From NCBI RefSeq assembly GCF_008795985.1, contig NZ_VMHP01000001.1, positions 1,674,001 through 1,738,000 on the forward strand: a DNA stretch of 64,000 nucleotides, in the 5' to 3' direction. Each line of letters starts with the position of its first letter. The first letter of the stretch is position 1. Shown here piece after piece: positions 37,441 to 47,482 of the stretch. The DNA is from Marinobacter halotolerans. Lineage in GTDB: Bacteria; Pseudomonadota; Gammaproteobacteria; Pseudomonadales; Oleiphilaceae. The notes beneath the pieces were generated by a model that had not been told where the DNA came from, did no database searches, and saw only the letters and a program-made list of their open reading frames with translations. Position numbers and translations under genes: made by a program.

Positions 37441-37785
37441 TTACAGGGTCTGGAGCTGACTCTCAAGAATGCCCAGAACAGACGACAGGATATCGCGGAA
37501 ATCCGTCAGAGTCTGGGTTCTCTGGATCACATCCTCCCGTTGCTCATCCAACCGCTCCAGTTTCGGGACCACCCGTCGGATGCCTTCGGTAATGACTTCG
37601 TAGGGGTAGTGATGGTCCATCACACTCAGTTTGTTCATCTCCGCCACTTCCTGGCTGAGGATGCTGATGATGTCGTAGAGCATGTCTTTGTGCTGGATGC
37701 TGCTGGCTTCCCAGTAAGCATCGTCGAGAAGCTCAAGAAGGGACTGGTACTCCCTTAACGTGTCGGCAACTGAAGTCTGGCGCAT
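37441..37785 (-). CDS. Conserved hypothetical protein (helical, soluble)
   Basis: I do not recognise this protein. From the ATG at 37783-37785 it has 114 residues and is almost wholly alpha-helical with heptad-like leucines (LREYQSLLELLDDAYWEASS, then VVPKLERLDEQREDVIQR). No signal peptide or membrane helix is visible. A GGGA sequence five bases before this ATG favours it over the codons at 37791 and 37848. It faces the serine hydrolase gene tail to tail (22 bp apart) and diverges from the small protein at 38035. Confidence 0.65.
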   Translation of the reverse strand: MRQTSVADTLREYQSLLELLDDAYWEASSIQHKDMLYDIISILSQEVAEMNKLSVMDHHYPYEVITEGIRRVVPKLERLDEQREDVIQRTQTLTDFRDILSSVLGILESQLQTL

Positions 37786-37926
37786 AGGCATCCCGCGGTG
37801 AAGACCACATTTCAGGAAAGAGGTTGATAAGGGAACTATAGCAGGCAACCGGACGTGTACTAGTTGTGGTCGATAATCGGGGCACTGTGAAAATATGAAA
37901 CCTTATTCATTTTTATTGCAGTCTGT

Positions 37927-37955
37927 CTGACAATTGGGCACAATTTAACCATAAG
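37927..37955 (+). promoter_or_regulatory. Candidate sigma-70 promoter for the small gene at 38035
   Basis: CTGACA (37927-37932) and CATAAG (37950-37955) are separated by 17 bp and match the -35 and -10 consensus at five and four of six positions. Transcription would begin near 37962. The surrounding 100 bp are AT-rich compared with the rest of the window. Confidence 0.4.
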
Positions 37956-38034
37956 GCGGAAGTAACAGGGACAAACCCGCCATTCATGCGTACAAAGATG
38001 ACGCGTTGATAAAAGACTCAGCGGAAGAGAGATC

Positions 38035-38295
38035 ATGGACAAGAACAAACTTTCCTCAGTAGCAGCCCCACCGGAGCAGCCTCGCTCCGTCAGACTCGAC
38101 CAGCACGACAGTGTGCGTTCCCACGTGCGGCAGCAGATCAGTTCAGAAGTGGAACGACTGGAACGCCGGATCGAAACCCTGCGTCTGACTCGTGCGCCCC
38201 ATGCGGCCATCATGATCTCCACCTACGAGCGCATGGTTGACCGCAAGAAAGGTTTTCTGAAGAACTGGGACATGCAGGACGTGTCGGCTCACTGA
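38035..38295 (+). CDS. Small conserved hypothetical protein
   Basis: This 86-residue basic protein starts at ATG 38035, with GGAAGAGAG just upstream. A disordered proline-containing N-terminus is followed by a charged amphipathic helix (SSEVERLERRIETLRLTR) that could form a coiled coil. A conserved-looking tail ends in MVDRKKGFLKNWDM. No membrane helix or known motif is seen. Its last seven bases overlap the convergent lipoprotein gene. A good ribosome site and a plausible promoter support a real gene; the function is unknown. Confidence 0.65.
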   Translation: MDKNKLSSVAAPPEQPRSVRLDQHDSVRSHVRQQISSEVERLERRIETLRLTRAPHAAIMISTYERMVDRKKGFLKNWDMQDVSAH

Positions 38296-39344
38296 CGTGA
38301 GTCTATAGTCACACTGTTATAGATGACTGCCTCGTCGTTTTCTTCGCTTTGCTGGAAACCACAGTAATTGGCATTGAAATCGCTACAGTCACTTAGCCGC
38401 GGGGCTTCCCCGCGAGACGTGAACACTCTCACCGTTGAATCGACGTAACTGATTTCCACCCGGATGCAGTCCGGATTCTCTCCCGCAATGGTAATACCCA
38501 GCGGATTTTCCGGTGGAACATTCTCACACCGCAGCCCGTCGTCTGTTTCTGAAATCGAAGAAGGCTTGGAAAGGAAAAAAATATCCGCTTTTCTGGCCAC
38601 GTATTCCTTCTGCAAGTCTGCAATACCTAGCGTGCGTGCGGTTATACTCAGAACTTCAAAATCAGGCCGGTTATAGCCGCTGACTGAAAACACTGATTCA
38701 TTGATACGGGCGGCCCACTGCATGCTCTGAACCTCTGGCTCAGGATCGGACTCATCTGCAGGTGATCGTGCAACGAATTGTCTGGATGTTACCACTGTCC
38801 CCGGTCCCGGGTTGTTTCGCCAGTCTAGTAATGGGTAGACCCAAAGCCGATCGGATTCTGGCGCATCCCCTTCCGTTTCGGAAAACCGGATACTAGCGTT
38901 GTTCTGAGGAGTGTTGTAGAAGGCCGATTCGCCGTCGGTAACGGCGTTGTAAATCAACTGTCGCCCTTCGTTGAAATTGCCCACCAGGTTGCTGTTGATC
39001 ACGTAGTTCAGAAAATCGATAGGGTTGCGGGCCGCCGTGTATGTGGTGCCGTCGTTACTCGGGGTCAAGCCCATCAGCTCGTCTAGCCGACCTCGGACTG
39101 CGGCGGCGGTATTCTTTGCATTTTCGCCCTCAGCAGGTTCAAGTCCGCGGTAGAAATCGTAAAAAACCGTATTGGGCAGCACCTCGGGAAGGCCGGTCTC
39201 ATTTCTCAGTGTGAAGGACTCAAAGTCTTTTGACACGTCAGCAGCCGGGTTCGGGGGTCTGTTGCTACCGGAATTTTCCGGGCCGCAGCCACTCAGAAGC
39301 AGGGCGGCCATTGGTATCAGAGCGATTAGTCTGCTGTGTCTCAT
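38289..39344 (-). CDS. Hypothetical lipoprotein
   Basis: The 351-residue protein begins with a lipoprotein signal peptide whose lipobox is LLLSGC (C20). After a short flexible linker (GPENSGSNRPPNP) the mature part is acidic and beta-rich and contains few cysteines (DGLRCENVPPENP, ENPDCIR, LSDCSDFNANYCGF). I recognise no domain. A lysine-poor, aspartate- and asparagine-rich composition suits a halophilic outer-membrane-anchored protein. Proteins of this kind are often restricted to one genus. Confidence 0.7.
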   Translation of the reverse strand: MRHSRLIALIPMAALLLSGCGPENSGSNRPPNPAADVSKDFESFTLRNETGLPEVLPNTVFYDFYRGLEPAEGENAKNTAAAVRGRLDELMGLTPSNDGTTYTAARNPIDFLNYVINSNLVGNFNEGRQLIYNAVTDGESAFYNTPQNNASIRFSETEGDAPESDRLWVYPLLDWRNNPGPGTVVTSRQFVARSPADESDPEPEVQSMQWAARINESVFSVSGYNRPDFEVLSITARTLGIADLQKEYVARKADIFFLSKPSSISETDDGLRCENVPPENPLGITIAGENPDCIRVEISYVDSTVRVFTSRGEAPRLSDCSDFNANYCGFQQSEENDEAVIYNSVTIDSRQ

Positions 39345-39480
39345 TTAAAGCTTCCCGGGATGCGTAATCTGGTGTTAAACGCTAAAGTAAGCTGGTCGCG
39401 ACCTTCCGGAAACCCGGTAAGCGACCACTGGCACGACAATAAAGCATAACAACAGCATCTGCCCTCGCGGAGATCACATT

Positions 39481-42400
39481 TTGCAGCAATGGGACGATTC
39501 CCGGTTCTGGCTTGTTCTGGTTTTTACGGTACTGGCGTGCCTGATGCCCGCATCAGCATCAGCGCAGCAGACCTGCCAGGACGGGGACATCATCATTAAT
39601 AAGGGCACCAGCAGTATCCGCGACCTGGGCGACTGCATCTGGTACCTGGAAGACCCCGAACAAAATCTCACCATTAAAGAGGTAATGGGGTTAACCGATC
39701 AAGGCGAAAAATCCTTTACCCGCCATTCTGGTGGTGTGCTGAATTTCGGGTACACCGAATCCGCCTACTGGACCCATTTCGATCTGGACGTGAACCGTAA
39801 TGTGGGCGGTCAGAGCTATATTCTGGAGCTGGCCCTGCCCCTGGTGGACGAAGTGACTCTGTTTCTTGTCCGCGACGGCCAGGTGGTGGACAGTCGCAGT
39901 GCCGGCTATGAGGGTGACTGGTCGGAGCGCGATCTTGCGGTGCCCAACCCTGCCTTCCGGCTGGAGTTGACTCCGGGCGAGACCACCCGGGTCTATATGC
40001 GTGTGACCAATACCAATACCTTCCGCCTGCCCATCAGCCTCTGGCACCCGGATGCCTACATCCAGAAAGTGTCTGTGGATGAGGCTGTCCGTGGCATTCT
40101 GCTGGGCAGTGTGCTGGCCATTCTTGCCTATAACCTGTTTGTGGCCGTCTCGGTGCGCGAGCGCAGCAACGTCTATTACGTGCTCTATCTGGTGTCAGCC
40201 GTCACTTTCATTGCCACGGAACAGGTGCATGTGGTGCAGCTGTTCGATGAACGACCTGCGATCCTGCACAAGGAACACCTGCATTTCACCATTATCCTGA
40301 CCTGGTTCTGGGGCCTGCTGATGGCCCGGTCACTGCTGGAAACGAAGGAGCGTTCGGCGGATCTGGATAAGGTGATCATGCTGTGTCTGTATTCCATCGT
40401 GGCCACCTTTGTTCTGTCGTTCTTCCTGCCCTATCACACCGCCATGGAATGGATTGTCCTGGCATCAATTCTGCTCAGTGTGATCATGATTGTGGTCAGC
40501 TACCTGTCCTGGCGATATTACAATCCCGCTGCCCGGGCCTATTTCTTCGCCTGGACCCTGGCTCTGTTGGGCTTCGGCATCTATGCGCTGACGGTGACCG
40601 GCTACCTGCCCCTTAATCTGTATACCGCCTACGCGCCCCAGTTCGGGCTGACACTGCAGATTGTGCTTTTCTCCTTTGCGCTGGCAGACCGGATCAAACA
40701 GGTTCAGGGGGAGGCGCTGGGCTGGAGCCAGCGGGCCCTGGCCAACCTCAGGCGGTATCAGTCGCTGTTCGATAACGCCATCGAAGGGGTGTTCCAGATG
40801 TCGCTGCAACGCCGTTTCGTGACGGCGAATCCGGCCATGGCACGGTTGATTGGCTACAGCAGCAGTCGTGAACTGCTTAAGAACAATCCCGATGTTCTGG
40901 ACACCTGCTTCACGGATGACCGGGTCCGCCGCTGGGTGATTGGGCAGCTGGAGACCACGGGCACGGTCAAAGGGATCGAGGCAAGATACATCAACCGCCA
41001 GGGCGAGGAGCGCTGGGCCACCATTTCCCTGCACACGGTTTACGATGCCGAAGGCGAGCCAGCACACCTTGAAGGCACCTGTATTGACGCCACTGAGCGC
41101 CACCAGCGTCAGCGTATCGAAAGGGAGCGGGAGCAGGAGCGCCTGGAAAAAGAGCTGGCGCGCAACTCCGCCCAGGCCAAGAGCCAGTTCCTGGCGAACA
41201 TGAGCCACGAAATACGAACGCCGCTGGCAGCCATTATCGGTTACGGCGAAACCCTATTGGATCCGGATCTGAACGACCAGGAGAGGCATAGCAGCGCTGA
41301 AACCGTGGTCAAGAGTGGCCGGCACTTGCTGGATCTGGTTAACGACATTCTTGATCACTCGAAGATCGACGCCAACAAGCTGGACGTAGACATCATCCCG
41401 GTCAACTTGCCGGAACTGCTGGATGAAATCCGCGCGTTTTTCGAGCCCAGGGCACGGGAAAAAGGACTCGAGTTCAACATTGTCTGTGAGTTCCCCTTAC
41501 CGGAAATTATTGCCACTGACCCAACCCGTTTGCGACAGATCATCATCAATCTGTGTGGAAATGCGCTTAAATTTACAGAAAAAGGCTCTATTTCCCTGAA
41601 TATCCGTTTTGAGCGCGCCAGGCAAAAACTGGTGGCACGGGTGGTGGACACCGGTATCGGTATGAAGCAGGAACAGCTGGGCCGGCTGTTTGATCCCTTT
41701 GCACAGGCCACCCCTGCCATTGCACGCCAGTACGGTGGTACCGGGCTGGGGCTGAATATATCCCGGCGGCTGGCGGAACTGCTGGGGGGAGAGATTTCCG
41801 TAACCAGCACCTATGGAGAAGGCAGCGAATTCGAAGTGTCCATCGACACGGGTCCGGTGGACTCGGTGCACTTTCTCAGAGACGCATCGGAGCTGTCCCA
41901 GCGCCGCCGGCAGATCCCCATGGTGGTTGCGCCGGAGCTGCGGGGCCGTATCCTCTGCGCCGAAGACAACGATGTAAACCGGCGGCTGGTGTCATTGCTG
42001 GTGGGCCGCACTGGTGCCGAACTGATTCATGTGGGCAACGGGGCAGAAGCGCTGGAACTCGCCCTGAAAGAGCCTTTTGATCTGATTCTCATGGATATTC
42101 AGATGCCGGTCATGAACGGCCGGGATGCCACCGCTGCGCTGCGGGAGGCCGGATTGAACACCCCCGTCATCGCGCTGACGGCGAATGTCATGGCTGAAGA
42201 TGTAGCCGATTACCGGTTGGCGGGCTGTAATGACCACCTCGCCAAGCCAATCGACAAACAGCGCTTCTATGAGGTTCTGGCACGTTACCTTGAGGTAGAC
42301 ACGCAGGGCGAAAGCCGGTCGCAGGCTGACTCACGGCGGTTCAGTGGTTGTGTGCTGGTGGCCGAAGACAACCCGGACAACAGCCGCCTGGTGGAGCGAA

Positions 42401-43020
42401 TGCTTCAGGGGTTCGGCCTGTCGGTTATCACGGTGGCCAACGGTGATGATGCGGTACGAACATCGCTGTCGGATTCGGTGCAACTGGTCCTGATGGATCG
42501 CCATATGCCCGGGCTCGATGGTGTGGAGGCAACACGACTGCTGCGCCAGACCGGTTTCAGGCGACCGGTTATTGCCTTTACGGCAGGCGATCAGTCAGAA
42601 AATGAAGCGCTGGTGGAGGCCGGCTGCGACGGCGTGCTGAGCAAACCTATCGACAAAGGCCACCTGCTGGCGCTGCTGAAACGGTATTTTTCCGAGCATA
42701 ATGGCAGCGAGGGCCAGGGCGCACGGGATGAAGAAATTACCGGACTGGTGGAGCAGTTTCTGGATGGGCTGGCCGGGCGTAAAGCGGCGATGAATGCCGC
42801 TGGTGCCGACCGCAACCGAGAGGCCCTGAAGCTGGAGGCGCATCAGATCAAGGGCACCGCCGGGTCCATGGGCTACCCGGAAATGACCCGCCAGGCCGCC
42901 CGGCTGGAGGCGAGCCTCAAGCCGGAGTTGCCGGACTGGGAGCAGGTGCTCCATGAACTCAGGCCACTGAACGAGATGATTGACCAGGCGCTGCAGGGCC
43001 AGGAAGCCAGGCTGGGGTAG
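39481..43020 (+). CDS. 7TMR-DISM hybrid sensor histidine kinase with two receivers and Hpt
   Basis: This 1179-residue sensor has a signal peptide (cut near ASAQQ), a periplasmic 7TMR-DISMED2 domain (about 50-190), a seven-helix 7TMR-DISM bundle (about 200-400) and a PAS domain (425-545). The HisKA phospho-histidine is [10 protein letters not shown] (H576) and a HATPase domain has its N-box near residue 690. Two receivers carry [13 protein letters not shown] and [13 protein letters not shown], and a C-terminal Hpt has its histidine in [12 protein letters not shown] (H1121). A multistep phosphorelay is thus contained in one protein. The start seems to be TTG 39481, nine bases after GGAG. A membrane protein and a stand-alone receiver follow. 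DISM periplasmic domains are thought to bind carbohydrates. Confidence 0.92.
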   Translation: MQQWDDSRFWLVLVFTVLACLMPASASAQQTCQDGDIIINKGTSSIRDLGDCIWYLEDPEQNLTIKEVMGLTDQGEKSFTRHSGGVLNFGYTESAYWTHFDLDVNRNVGGQSYILELALPLVDEVTLFLVRDGQVVDSRSAGYEGDWSERDLAVPNPAFRLELTPGETTRVYMRVTNTNTFRLPISLWHPDAYIQKVSVDEAVRGILLGSVLAILAYNLFVAVSVRERSNVYYVLYLVSAVTFIATEQVHVVQLFDERPAILHKEHLHFTIILTWFWGLLMARSLLETKERSADLDKVIMLCLYSIVATFVLSFFLPYHTAMEWIVLASILLSVIMIVVSYLSWRYYNPAARAYFFAWTLALLGFGIYALTVTGYLPLNLYTAYAPQFGLTLQIVLFSFALADRIKQVQGEALGWSQRALANLRRYQSLFDNAIEGVFQMSLQRRFVTANPAMARLIGYSSSRELLKNNPDVLDTCFTDDRVRRWVIGQLETTGTVKGIEARYINRQGEERWATISLHTVYDAEGEPAHLEGTCIDATERHQRQRIEREREQERLEKELARNSAQAKSQFLANMSHEIRTPLAAIIGYGETLLDPDLNDQERHSSAETVVKSGRHLLDLVNDILDHSKIDANKLDVDIIPVNLPELLDEIRAFFEPRAREKGLEFNIVCEFPLPEIIATDPTRLRQIIINLCGNALKFTEKGSISLNIRFERARQKLVARVVDTGIGMKQEQLGRLFDPFAQATPAIARQYGGTGLGLNISRRLAELLGGEISVTSTYGEGSEFEVSIDTGPVDSVHFLRDASELSQRRRQIPMVVAPELRGRILCAEDNDVNRRLVSLLVGRTGAELIHVGNGAEALELALKEPFDLILMDIQMPVMNGRDATAALREAGLNTPVIALTANVMAEDVADYRLAGCNDHLAKPIDKQRFYEVLARYLEVDTQGESRSQADSRRFSGCVLVAEDNPDNSRLVERMLQGFGLSVITVANGDDAVRTSLSDSVQLVLMDRHMPGLDGVEATRLLRQTGFRRPVIAFTAGDQSENEALVEAGCDGVLSKPIDKGHLLALLKRYFSEHNGSEGQGARDEEITGLVEQFLDGLAGRKAAMNAAGADRNREALKLEAHQIKGTAGSMGYPEMTRQAARLEASLKPELPDWEQVLHELRPLNEMIDQALQGQEARLG

Positions 43021-43066
43021 GACCCGTCAGGTTTAAAGTCAGACACAACCACAGGAAGTCAGAGCA

Positions 43067-43618
43067 ATGAGTGAACAGTCATCACAGAGCGAGCAGCAAT
43101 CACTGAGTATGATGTACGGCACCTATGCCGATGTCCTGTTTGTTCTATTTCCGTTTCTGGTGATCAGCATGCAGCGGCTCTGGGACGGCCAGCTTTACGA
43201 AACGCTGATGCGCGCCGACCTGAGTATTGCTGCGGCGATTCTGGCGGGCCTGGCAATCGGCAAGTTTGTGCTGGGGCTGGTGACCAACCGCGACCTCGGG
43301 CGCTATAAAGAACGGATTGTGTTTTTTATCGCGCTGACGCTGTTTGTGGTCCTGGGGCCGGCGATCATTCTGATGCTGAGCATTACCAGCAGTAGCGAGT
43401 TGCCAGGTTTTATCGCTTTTGTGCAGCCGGTGCTGCTGATTATTGCCATCTCACTCTACACGACGGCGGTGAGTATCAGTAACATCCTCACACGGTCCGA
43501 CGAGGCGGCAGTCAAGGCATCCTCGCCCGATCAGATGTACGATGAGACAGGGCCCGCTGAAACCGGTGCCCAACAGCATGAGCCTCTGGCTATTCCGCCG
43601 CGGACTGGCAGCAAATAA
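43067..43618 (+). CDS. Hypothetical four-helix membrane protein
   Basis: I do not recognise a named family. The 183-residue product has a polar N-terminus, four membrane helices (about residues 22-38, 50-70, 85-107 and 114-137) and a long soluble acidic tail (TRSDEAAVKASSPDQMYDE). The start at ATG 43067 has AGGA upstream. It lies between the hybrid kinase (46 bp before) and the single receiver (40 bp after) on the same strand, so it may be a membrane partner in that signalling route. Confidence 0.7.
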   Translation: MSEQSSQSEQQSLSMMYGTYADVLFVLFPFLVISMQRLWDGQLYETLMRADLSIAAAILAGLAIGKFVLGLVTNRDLGRYKERIVFFIALTLFVVLGPAIILMLSITSSSELPGFIAFVQPVLLIIAISLYTTAVSISNILTRSDEAAVKASSPDQMYDETGPAETGAQQHEPLAIPPRTGSK

Positions 43619-43658
43619 GGTTGATGAACAGCGGGTTGACCATTTTTGGAGTCACGTT

Positions 43659-44072
43659 ATGACTGAATTGAACATTCTGGTGGTTGAAGACGAGCAGGTC
43701 ATGCAGCAGCGGCTGGTAGACATGCTTTATCGGGCCGGCGCCAGTCACGTGCTGGCCTGTGAGGATGCGGCGGGAGCCCGCAAAGCGTTCGCGGAAAGCC
43801 GCTTCCAGATCATTCTGCTCGATCTCGGGTTGCCCGATGGCAATGGTCACGAACTTATGGAAGAGTTCAAGGCGATCCACAAGGACCAGCATATTGTTCT
43901 GGTCACTGCAGACGATTCCATTGAAAGCATCCAGAAAGCGATCAGTGCCGGGGCCAACGGCTATGTGGTCAAACCCTATTCACAGGAAAAGATTCACGAT
44001 GTGGTGAACAACTACGTGATGGTCCATGGGGATGAAGTTGAGGGGATAACGGGCCTGAATCGAAGGCATTGA
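43659..44072 (+). CDS. Stand-alone response regulator receiver protein
   Basis: This 137-residue protein starts at ATG 43659, with GGAG eight bases upstream. It is a single CheY-like receiver: acidic pair in VVEDEQ, phospho-aspartate in ILLDLGLPDGNG, threonine in LVTADDS and lysine in VVKPYS. There is no output domain. The C-terminal tail (VHGDEVEGITGLNRRH) is short. It is a likely acceptor of phosphate from the Hpt domain of the upstream hybrid kinase and could act through protein-protein contacts. Confidence 0.88.
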   Translation: MTELNILVVEDEQVMQQRLVDMLYRAGASHVLACEDAAGARKAFAESRFQIILLDLGLPDGNGHELMEEFKAIHKDQHIVLVTADDSIESIQKAISAGANGYVVKPYSQEKIHDVVNNYVMVHGDEVEGITGLNRRH

Positions 44073-44112
44073 GCCGGGCCTGTCTTCCCCCGTGTTCTGA
44101 GGTGATTTCTGT

Positions 44113-44385
44113 TTACGCGACCTGGCGCGCAATCCAGGAATTGTAGCGAGTGGCAAGTGCTCTGACGTATCGGGCCTCGGCGTCGCTCATGTTTGCCACG
44201 ACCCCGTTCAGAATCCAGCCGCGCTCGTACAGACCCAGCACCCGCTGCTCATCGTTCAGATCCACTCTCTGATTGAATTTCTTGCAGATTGCGTCCAGCA
44301 GGGGACGTTTTTCCGGACAACGGATGGGTCCGGAGCGGGCGGCCGCCGGTTTGTTTGCCGAGCGATTTGCGATGTGTTTTTTCAT
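44113..44385 (-). CDS. Small conserved hypothetical protein
   Basis: The 90-residue basic protein starts at the ATG at 44383-44385, six bases after GGAG; the codon at 44400 is less well placed. An arginine- and lysine-rich N-terminus (KKHIANRSANKPAAARSGPI) is followed by a compact helical part (LDAICKKFNQRVDLNDEQRV, then YERGWILNGVVANMSDAEAR). It could bind nucleic acid, but I know no family. It faces the receiver gene tail to tail and the exonuclease gene lies upstream on the same strand. Confidence 0.6.
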   Translation of the reverse strand: MKKHIANRSANKPAAARSGPIRCPEKRPLLDAICKKFNQRVDLNDEQRVLGLYERGWILNGVVANMSDAEARYVRALATRYNSWIARQVA

Positions 44386-44480
44386 AGCGCTCTCCGGCAA
44401 AAATCGATGAATTACTCTGCCAGTGTATGGCTTGCCGGAGTGTTTGCAAGGGGGTGCAGTCTGTGGATTCTACGCACTTG

Positions 44481-44993
44481 CTAGGCGCTGGGAGGGGCGC
44501 CGAGGCCCATGATCTCTTCCCAGGTTTTGTGCAGGATCATGGCGTCATTCGCCGCCCGATGAACGGGAAGACCGAGCCTGCCAATCACGCCCTGACGGTA
44601 CTCGGACCAGTAACGGATCTGCTCCGAATCAAGCAGCATCGAGATGGATTCAAGCTGGAACTTCGGGCGCAGGTTGGCTGTCTTGAACAGGCGATGCAGC
44701 CAGAAGCTGTCGAAGGTCCAGGCATCGCAGAAAACCTGCCCGCTGAGCAGTTCATTCAGTGCGGCAGCCACTTCGGAAACCGGCGTGCCTTCCTGTTCGA
44801 GGGTTTCCCGGGAAATGCCGTGCACCTTCTCGGCACTGTCCGACCAGTCCAGCCAAAGCACGTGGGGCTGAATCAACCAGCTGTGCAGCTCGCCGTCGGG
44901 CATGCAGATGCCTACCTCAATCGGGTAGCTGGCAATGAGATCAAGGCTGGAAGCCTCGAAATCGATAAAGGCTGGATAGTTAATACTTGTCAT
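44481..44993 (-). CDS. DEDDh 3'-5' exonuclease family protein
   Basis: This 170-residue RNase-T/DnaQ-fold nuclease has the four acidic residues and the histidine of the DEDDh class: FIDFEASS (D and E), CDAWTFDSF (D) and HRAANDAM (H with D five residues on). It is a single-domain protein, shorter than DnaQ. The ATG at 44991-44993 is the natural start; an open frame continues upstream to 45143 without support. It diverges from queC. Roles in RNA trimming or DNA repair are both possible. Confidence 0.85.
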   Translation of the reverse strand: MTSINYPAFIDFEASSLDLIASYPIEVGICMPDGELHSWLIQPHVLWLDWSDSAEKVHGISRETLEQEGTPVSEVAAALNELLSGQVFCDAWTFDSFWLHRLFKTANLRPKFQLESISMLLDSEQIRYWSEYRQGVIGRLGLPVHRAANDAMILHKTWEEIMGLGAPPSA

Positions 44994-45073
44994 TAGGTTT
45001 GTAATGGTTGATGTGCCGTTGACAGAGTTTAACTGCCTGTTTGACCAGACGCGAACCCATGCTCGCATTCGGC

Positions 45074-45082
45074 TGTTACAAT
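45074..45082 (+). promoter_or_regulatory. Candidate extended -10 promoter of queC-queE
   Basis: TGTTACAAT at 45074-45082 is a TGN extended -10 with TACAAT, lacking a clear -35. A GC-rich hairpin (GGGGCC/GGCCCC, 45103-45117) would lie in the leader, about 30 bases before the queC ATG. It shows none of the conserved bases of a preQ1 riboswitch. Confidence 0.35.
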
Positions 45083-45145
45083 ACAACCTCGCAGTATAGA
45101 TGGGGGCCGGCGGCCCCGGCGATGCGCAATAACCGGAATGCATTG

Positions 45146-45811
45146 ATGACCAAGACCGTTGTAGTGATTTATTCAGGAGGCATGGACTCGTTTACCCTGC
45201 TTCACCGCGCGCTGGCGCAGGGGCTGAACGTTCATGCCCTGTCCTTCGATTATGGCCAGCGCCACGTCCGTGAGCTGGATTGTGCGCGCACGGTCTGCCA
45301 GTCGTTGTCGATTCCCCACAAAGTGATCGATATTCGCTCGCTCAGCGCGGTTATGGCGGGGTCGGCGCTGACTTCGGAAGCCGAGGTGCCAGAAGGCCAC
45401 TACGAAGAAGACAGCATGAAGGCGACAGTGGTGCCCAATCGCAATATGATCCTGTTGTCCCTGGCAACCGGTTACGCCGTGACCGCTGAAGCCGACGCGG
45501 TCTGGTACGGCGCCCATGGCGGCGACCACGCCATTTACCCGGATTGTCGCCCCGATTTTGTGGAAAAAATGGACGCCGTCTGTCGCGTCGCCAACTATCA
45601 GCCGGTTGCTATCGAGGCCCCGTTTATGGGGTCTGACAAGGGCGCGATTCTGGCAGAGGGCCTGAGGCTGGGCCTGGATTACAGCCAGAGCTGGACTTGT
45701 TACAACGGCAGGGCCCGCGCCTGTGGGCGCTGTGGTTCCTGTGTCGAGCGATTGGAGGCCTTCGAGGCCAATGGGGTGAAGGACCCACTGCCCTATGAGG
45801 TGGACGCTTGA
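45146..45811 (+). CDS. queC: 7-cyano-7-deazaguanine synthase QueC
   Basis: QueC makes preQ0 from 7-carboxy-7-deazaguanine, ammonia and ATP for queuosine in tRNA. The 221-residue protein starts at ATG 45146, giving the normal N-terminus before the PP-loop [10 protein letters not shown]; longer in-frame openings are unlikely. The zinc-binding cysteines near the C-terminus appear in [33 protein letters not shown] is a family hallmark. It overlaps queE by TGATG, so consecutive pathway steps are co-translated. QueD and QueF are not in the window. Confidence 0.95.
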   Translation: MTKTVVVIYSGGMDSFTLLHRALAQGLNVHALSFDYGQRHVRELDCARTVCQSLSIPHKVIDIRSLSAVMAGSALTSEAEVPEGHYEEDSMKATVVPNRNMILLSLATGYAVTAEADAVWYGAHGGDHAIYPDCRPDFVEKMDAVCRVANYQPVAIEAPFMGSDKGAILAEGLRLGLDYSQSWTCYNGRARACGRCGSCVERLEAFEANGVKDPLPYEVDA

Positions 45812-46467
45812 TGTACCGGGTCAAAGAAGCCTTCTACACACTTCAGGGCGAGGGCGCCCAAGCCGGACGGGCAGCGGTGTTCTGCCGGTTTAGCAAATGC
45901 AATCTCTGGACCGGCCGCGAGAAAGACCGGGCCGGGTCGGTGTGTGATTTCTGTGACACGGATTTTGTCGGCACCGACGGCCAGAACGGTGGCCGCTTCG
46001 ATACCCCGGAACAGCTGGCGGCGCATATCCGCAGCCTCTGGCCGGACCAGCCCGGTAAGCCCTATGTGGTCTGCACCGGCGGTGAGCCCCTGCTTCAGCT
46101 TGATCAGGCTCTGATTGATGCCTTTCACCAGGCGGGCTTTGAGGTGGGGGTAGAAACAAACGGCACCCTGCCTGCACCCCCCGGTATCGACTGGCTCTGT
46201 GTCAGCCCGAAAGCGAATGCGCCGGTGGTGATCGATCAGTGTGATGAACTGAAGCTGGTTTACCCACAGCCCCTGGCCATGCCAGAGCGTTTCACCGGCA
46301 TGAAGGCGACGCATTTTTTTCTGTCGCCCATGGCCTCGCCGGCCCAGGGCATTGGCCAGAGCGATCCGGTAAAACAGAGCAACACCCGCAAAGCCACCGA
46401 CTACTGTCTGGCCAACCCCCGCTGGCGCCTGACCCTGCAGATGCACAAGATCATTGGCATAGACTGA
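45811..46467 (+). CDS. queE: 7-carboxy-7-deazaguanine synthase QueE (radical SAM)
   Basis: QueE is a radical-SAM enzyme that contracts 6-carboxytetrahydropterin to 7-carboxy-7-deazaguanine, the step before QueC. The 218-residue product begins at ATG 45811, overlapping the queC stop; a TTG one codon earlier is less likely. The iron-sulfur cluster motif is unusual for radical-SAM proteins but typical of this QueE subgroup: C-x14-C-x2-C (CNLWTGR... then CDFC). TLQGEGAQAGRAAVFCRFS and CTGGEPLLQ are present. The end overlaps the convergent AraC gene by 17 bp. Confidence 0.95.
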   Translation: MYRVKEAFYTLQGEGAQAGRAAVFCRFSKCNLWTGREKDRAGSVCDFCDTDFVGTDGQNGGRFDTPEQLAAHIRSLWPDQPGKPYVVCTGGEPLLQLDQALIDAFHQAGFEVGVETNGTLPAPPGIDWLCVSPKANAPVVIDQCDELKLVYPQPLAMPERFTGMKATHFFLSPMASPAQGIGQSDPVKQSNTRKATDYCLANPRWRLTLQMHKIIGID

Positions 46468-47482
46468 GGGCGCGGAACCGACTCGGGCTCTGGCCGGTCC
46501 AGCGCTTGAATGCCCGGGTGAAGTTGGCGGCGTCTGCATATCCCAGGGCATCGGCAATCTGCCCAAGGTTCATGGAGGTCTTTGCCAGCAGCTCCCTGGC
46601 CCTTTGCAGCCTAACGCCGTCGACCAGGGTCTGGAAACTGATGCTCTCGTCCTGCAGCCTGCGTTTCAGCGTGCGGTCGGATACATAGAGTGTGCCCGCC
46701 ACGCGGGCCAGTTTCGGTGGGAAAGGGTGGCTGGTTTCAATGACCCGCCTTACCTTACTGGAGAAACCGGCGTCCCGGGTCAGCTCGTTCAGCGCCACCT
46801 CACACTGGGCTTCGGACGCGGCCGCCAGCTGCTCGTTGGAGAAACGGATGCCACTGTCCAGTTCTCTGGTGGGAATCACAATGGCGTCGTGGGCGGCACT
46901 GAATTCCACCGTCAGCGGAATGGCATCGCGGAACCGGTGAAAATGGGCGGGTTCCGGGCCACGGCGAAGAATTTTCGCGCCGGTCACGGTGGCGCCCGTA
47001 AGCTGCTCGCCCATGGAGGCAAAGCCGTAAAGCACAGCGTCCAGAACAAACTGGTTAAGCGCCCCCGCGTCCAGTTCGCTGGTAATCACGAATAGGGCCT
47101 GGTCCTCGTTTTGCCGGTGGCTGACGGACAGGTAGGGTGCCCGCAGGGTGAGAAACCGGGTGACCAGGTTCATCACATCCGTCAGTGAGCGGCTGCTCAT
47201 CACCGCTGTGCCCAGGGCGCCGTGAAGCGGCAATTTCAGTTCCCTGGCCAGCAGAATCCCCAGGCCCGGTTCACCGCTTTCAATAACCGCCCCGGTAACA
47301 AACTCGTTGGCCTGAGCCTGGCTGACCCGCAGATCCAGAGAGTTCAGCCTTGTCGGGTCCAACCCTACCTTAACCAGCAGGGCTTTTTCGTCAATGCCGA
47401 TACTCGCCAGCAGTTCTGCCAGGAGATGCAGATAGATGGCCGGCAGGCCCAGATCCTGTTTGGCGGTTGCGGGGGCGGTCAT
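46451..47482 (-). CDS. AraC family transcriptional regulator (OruR/ArgR-like sensor domain)
   Basis: The 343-residue regulator has the N-terminal 'arabinose-binding' domain of the PF12625 type seen in OruR and virulence-type AraC proteins. Its C-terminal double helix-turn-helix includes GTLYVSDRTLKRRLQDE and LGYADAANFTRAFKRWTG. Helix 1 of the first HTH is well conserved. The effector and targets are unknown. It is transcribed alone toward queE, and its promoter side faces a 137-bp gap before exeM. No obvious catabolic gene set lies next to it, so it may act at distance or on genes beyond the window. Confidence 0.88.
   Translation of the reverse strand: MTAPATAKQDLGLPAIYLHLLAELLASIGIDEKALLVKVGLDPTRLNSLDLRVSQAQANEFVTGAVIESGEPGLGILLARELKLPLHGALGTAVMSSRSLTDVMNLVTRFLTLRAPYLSVSHRQNEDQALFVITSELDAGALNQFVLDAVLYGFASMGEQLTGATVTGAKILRRGPEPAHFHRFRDAIPLTVEFSAAHDAIVIPTRELDSGIRFSNEQLAAASEAQCEVALNELTRDAGFSSKVRRVIETSHPFPPKLARVAGTLYVSDRTLKRRLQDESISFQTLVDGVRLQRARELLAKTSMNLGQIADALGYADAANFTRAFKRWTGQSPSRFRALSLCQ

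Noticed and set aside
45103..45145. PreQ1 riboswitch before queC
   Set aside because: There is a GC-rich hairpin but no conserved preQ1 loop, pseudoknot bases or A-rich tail.
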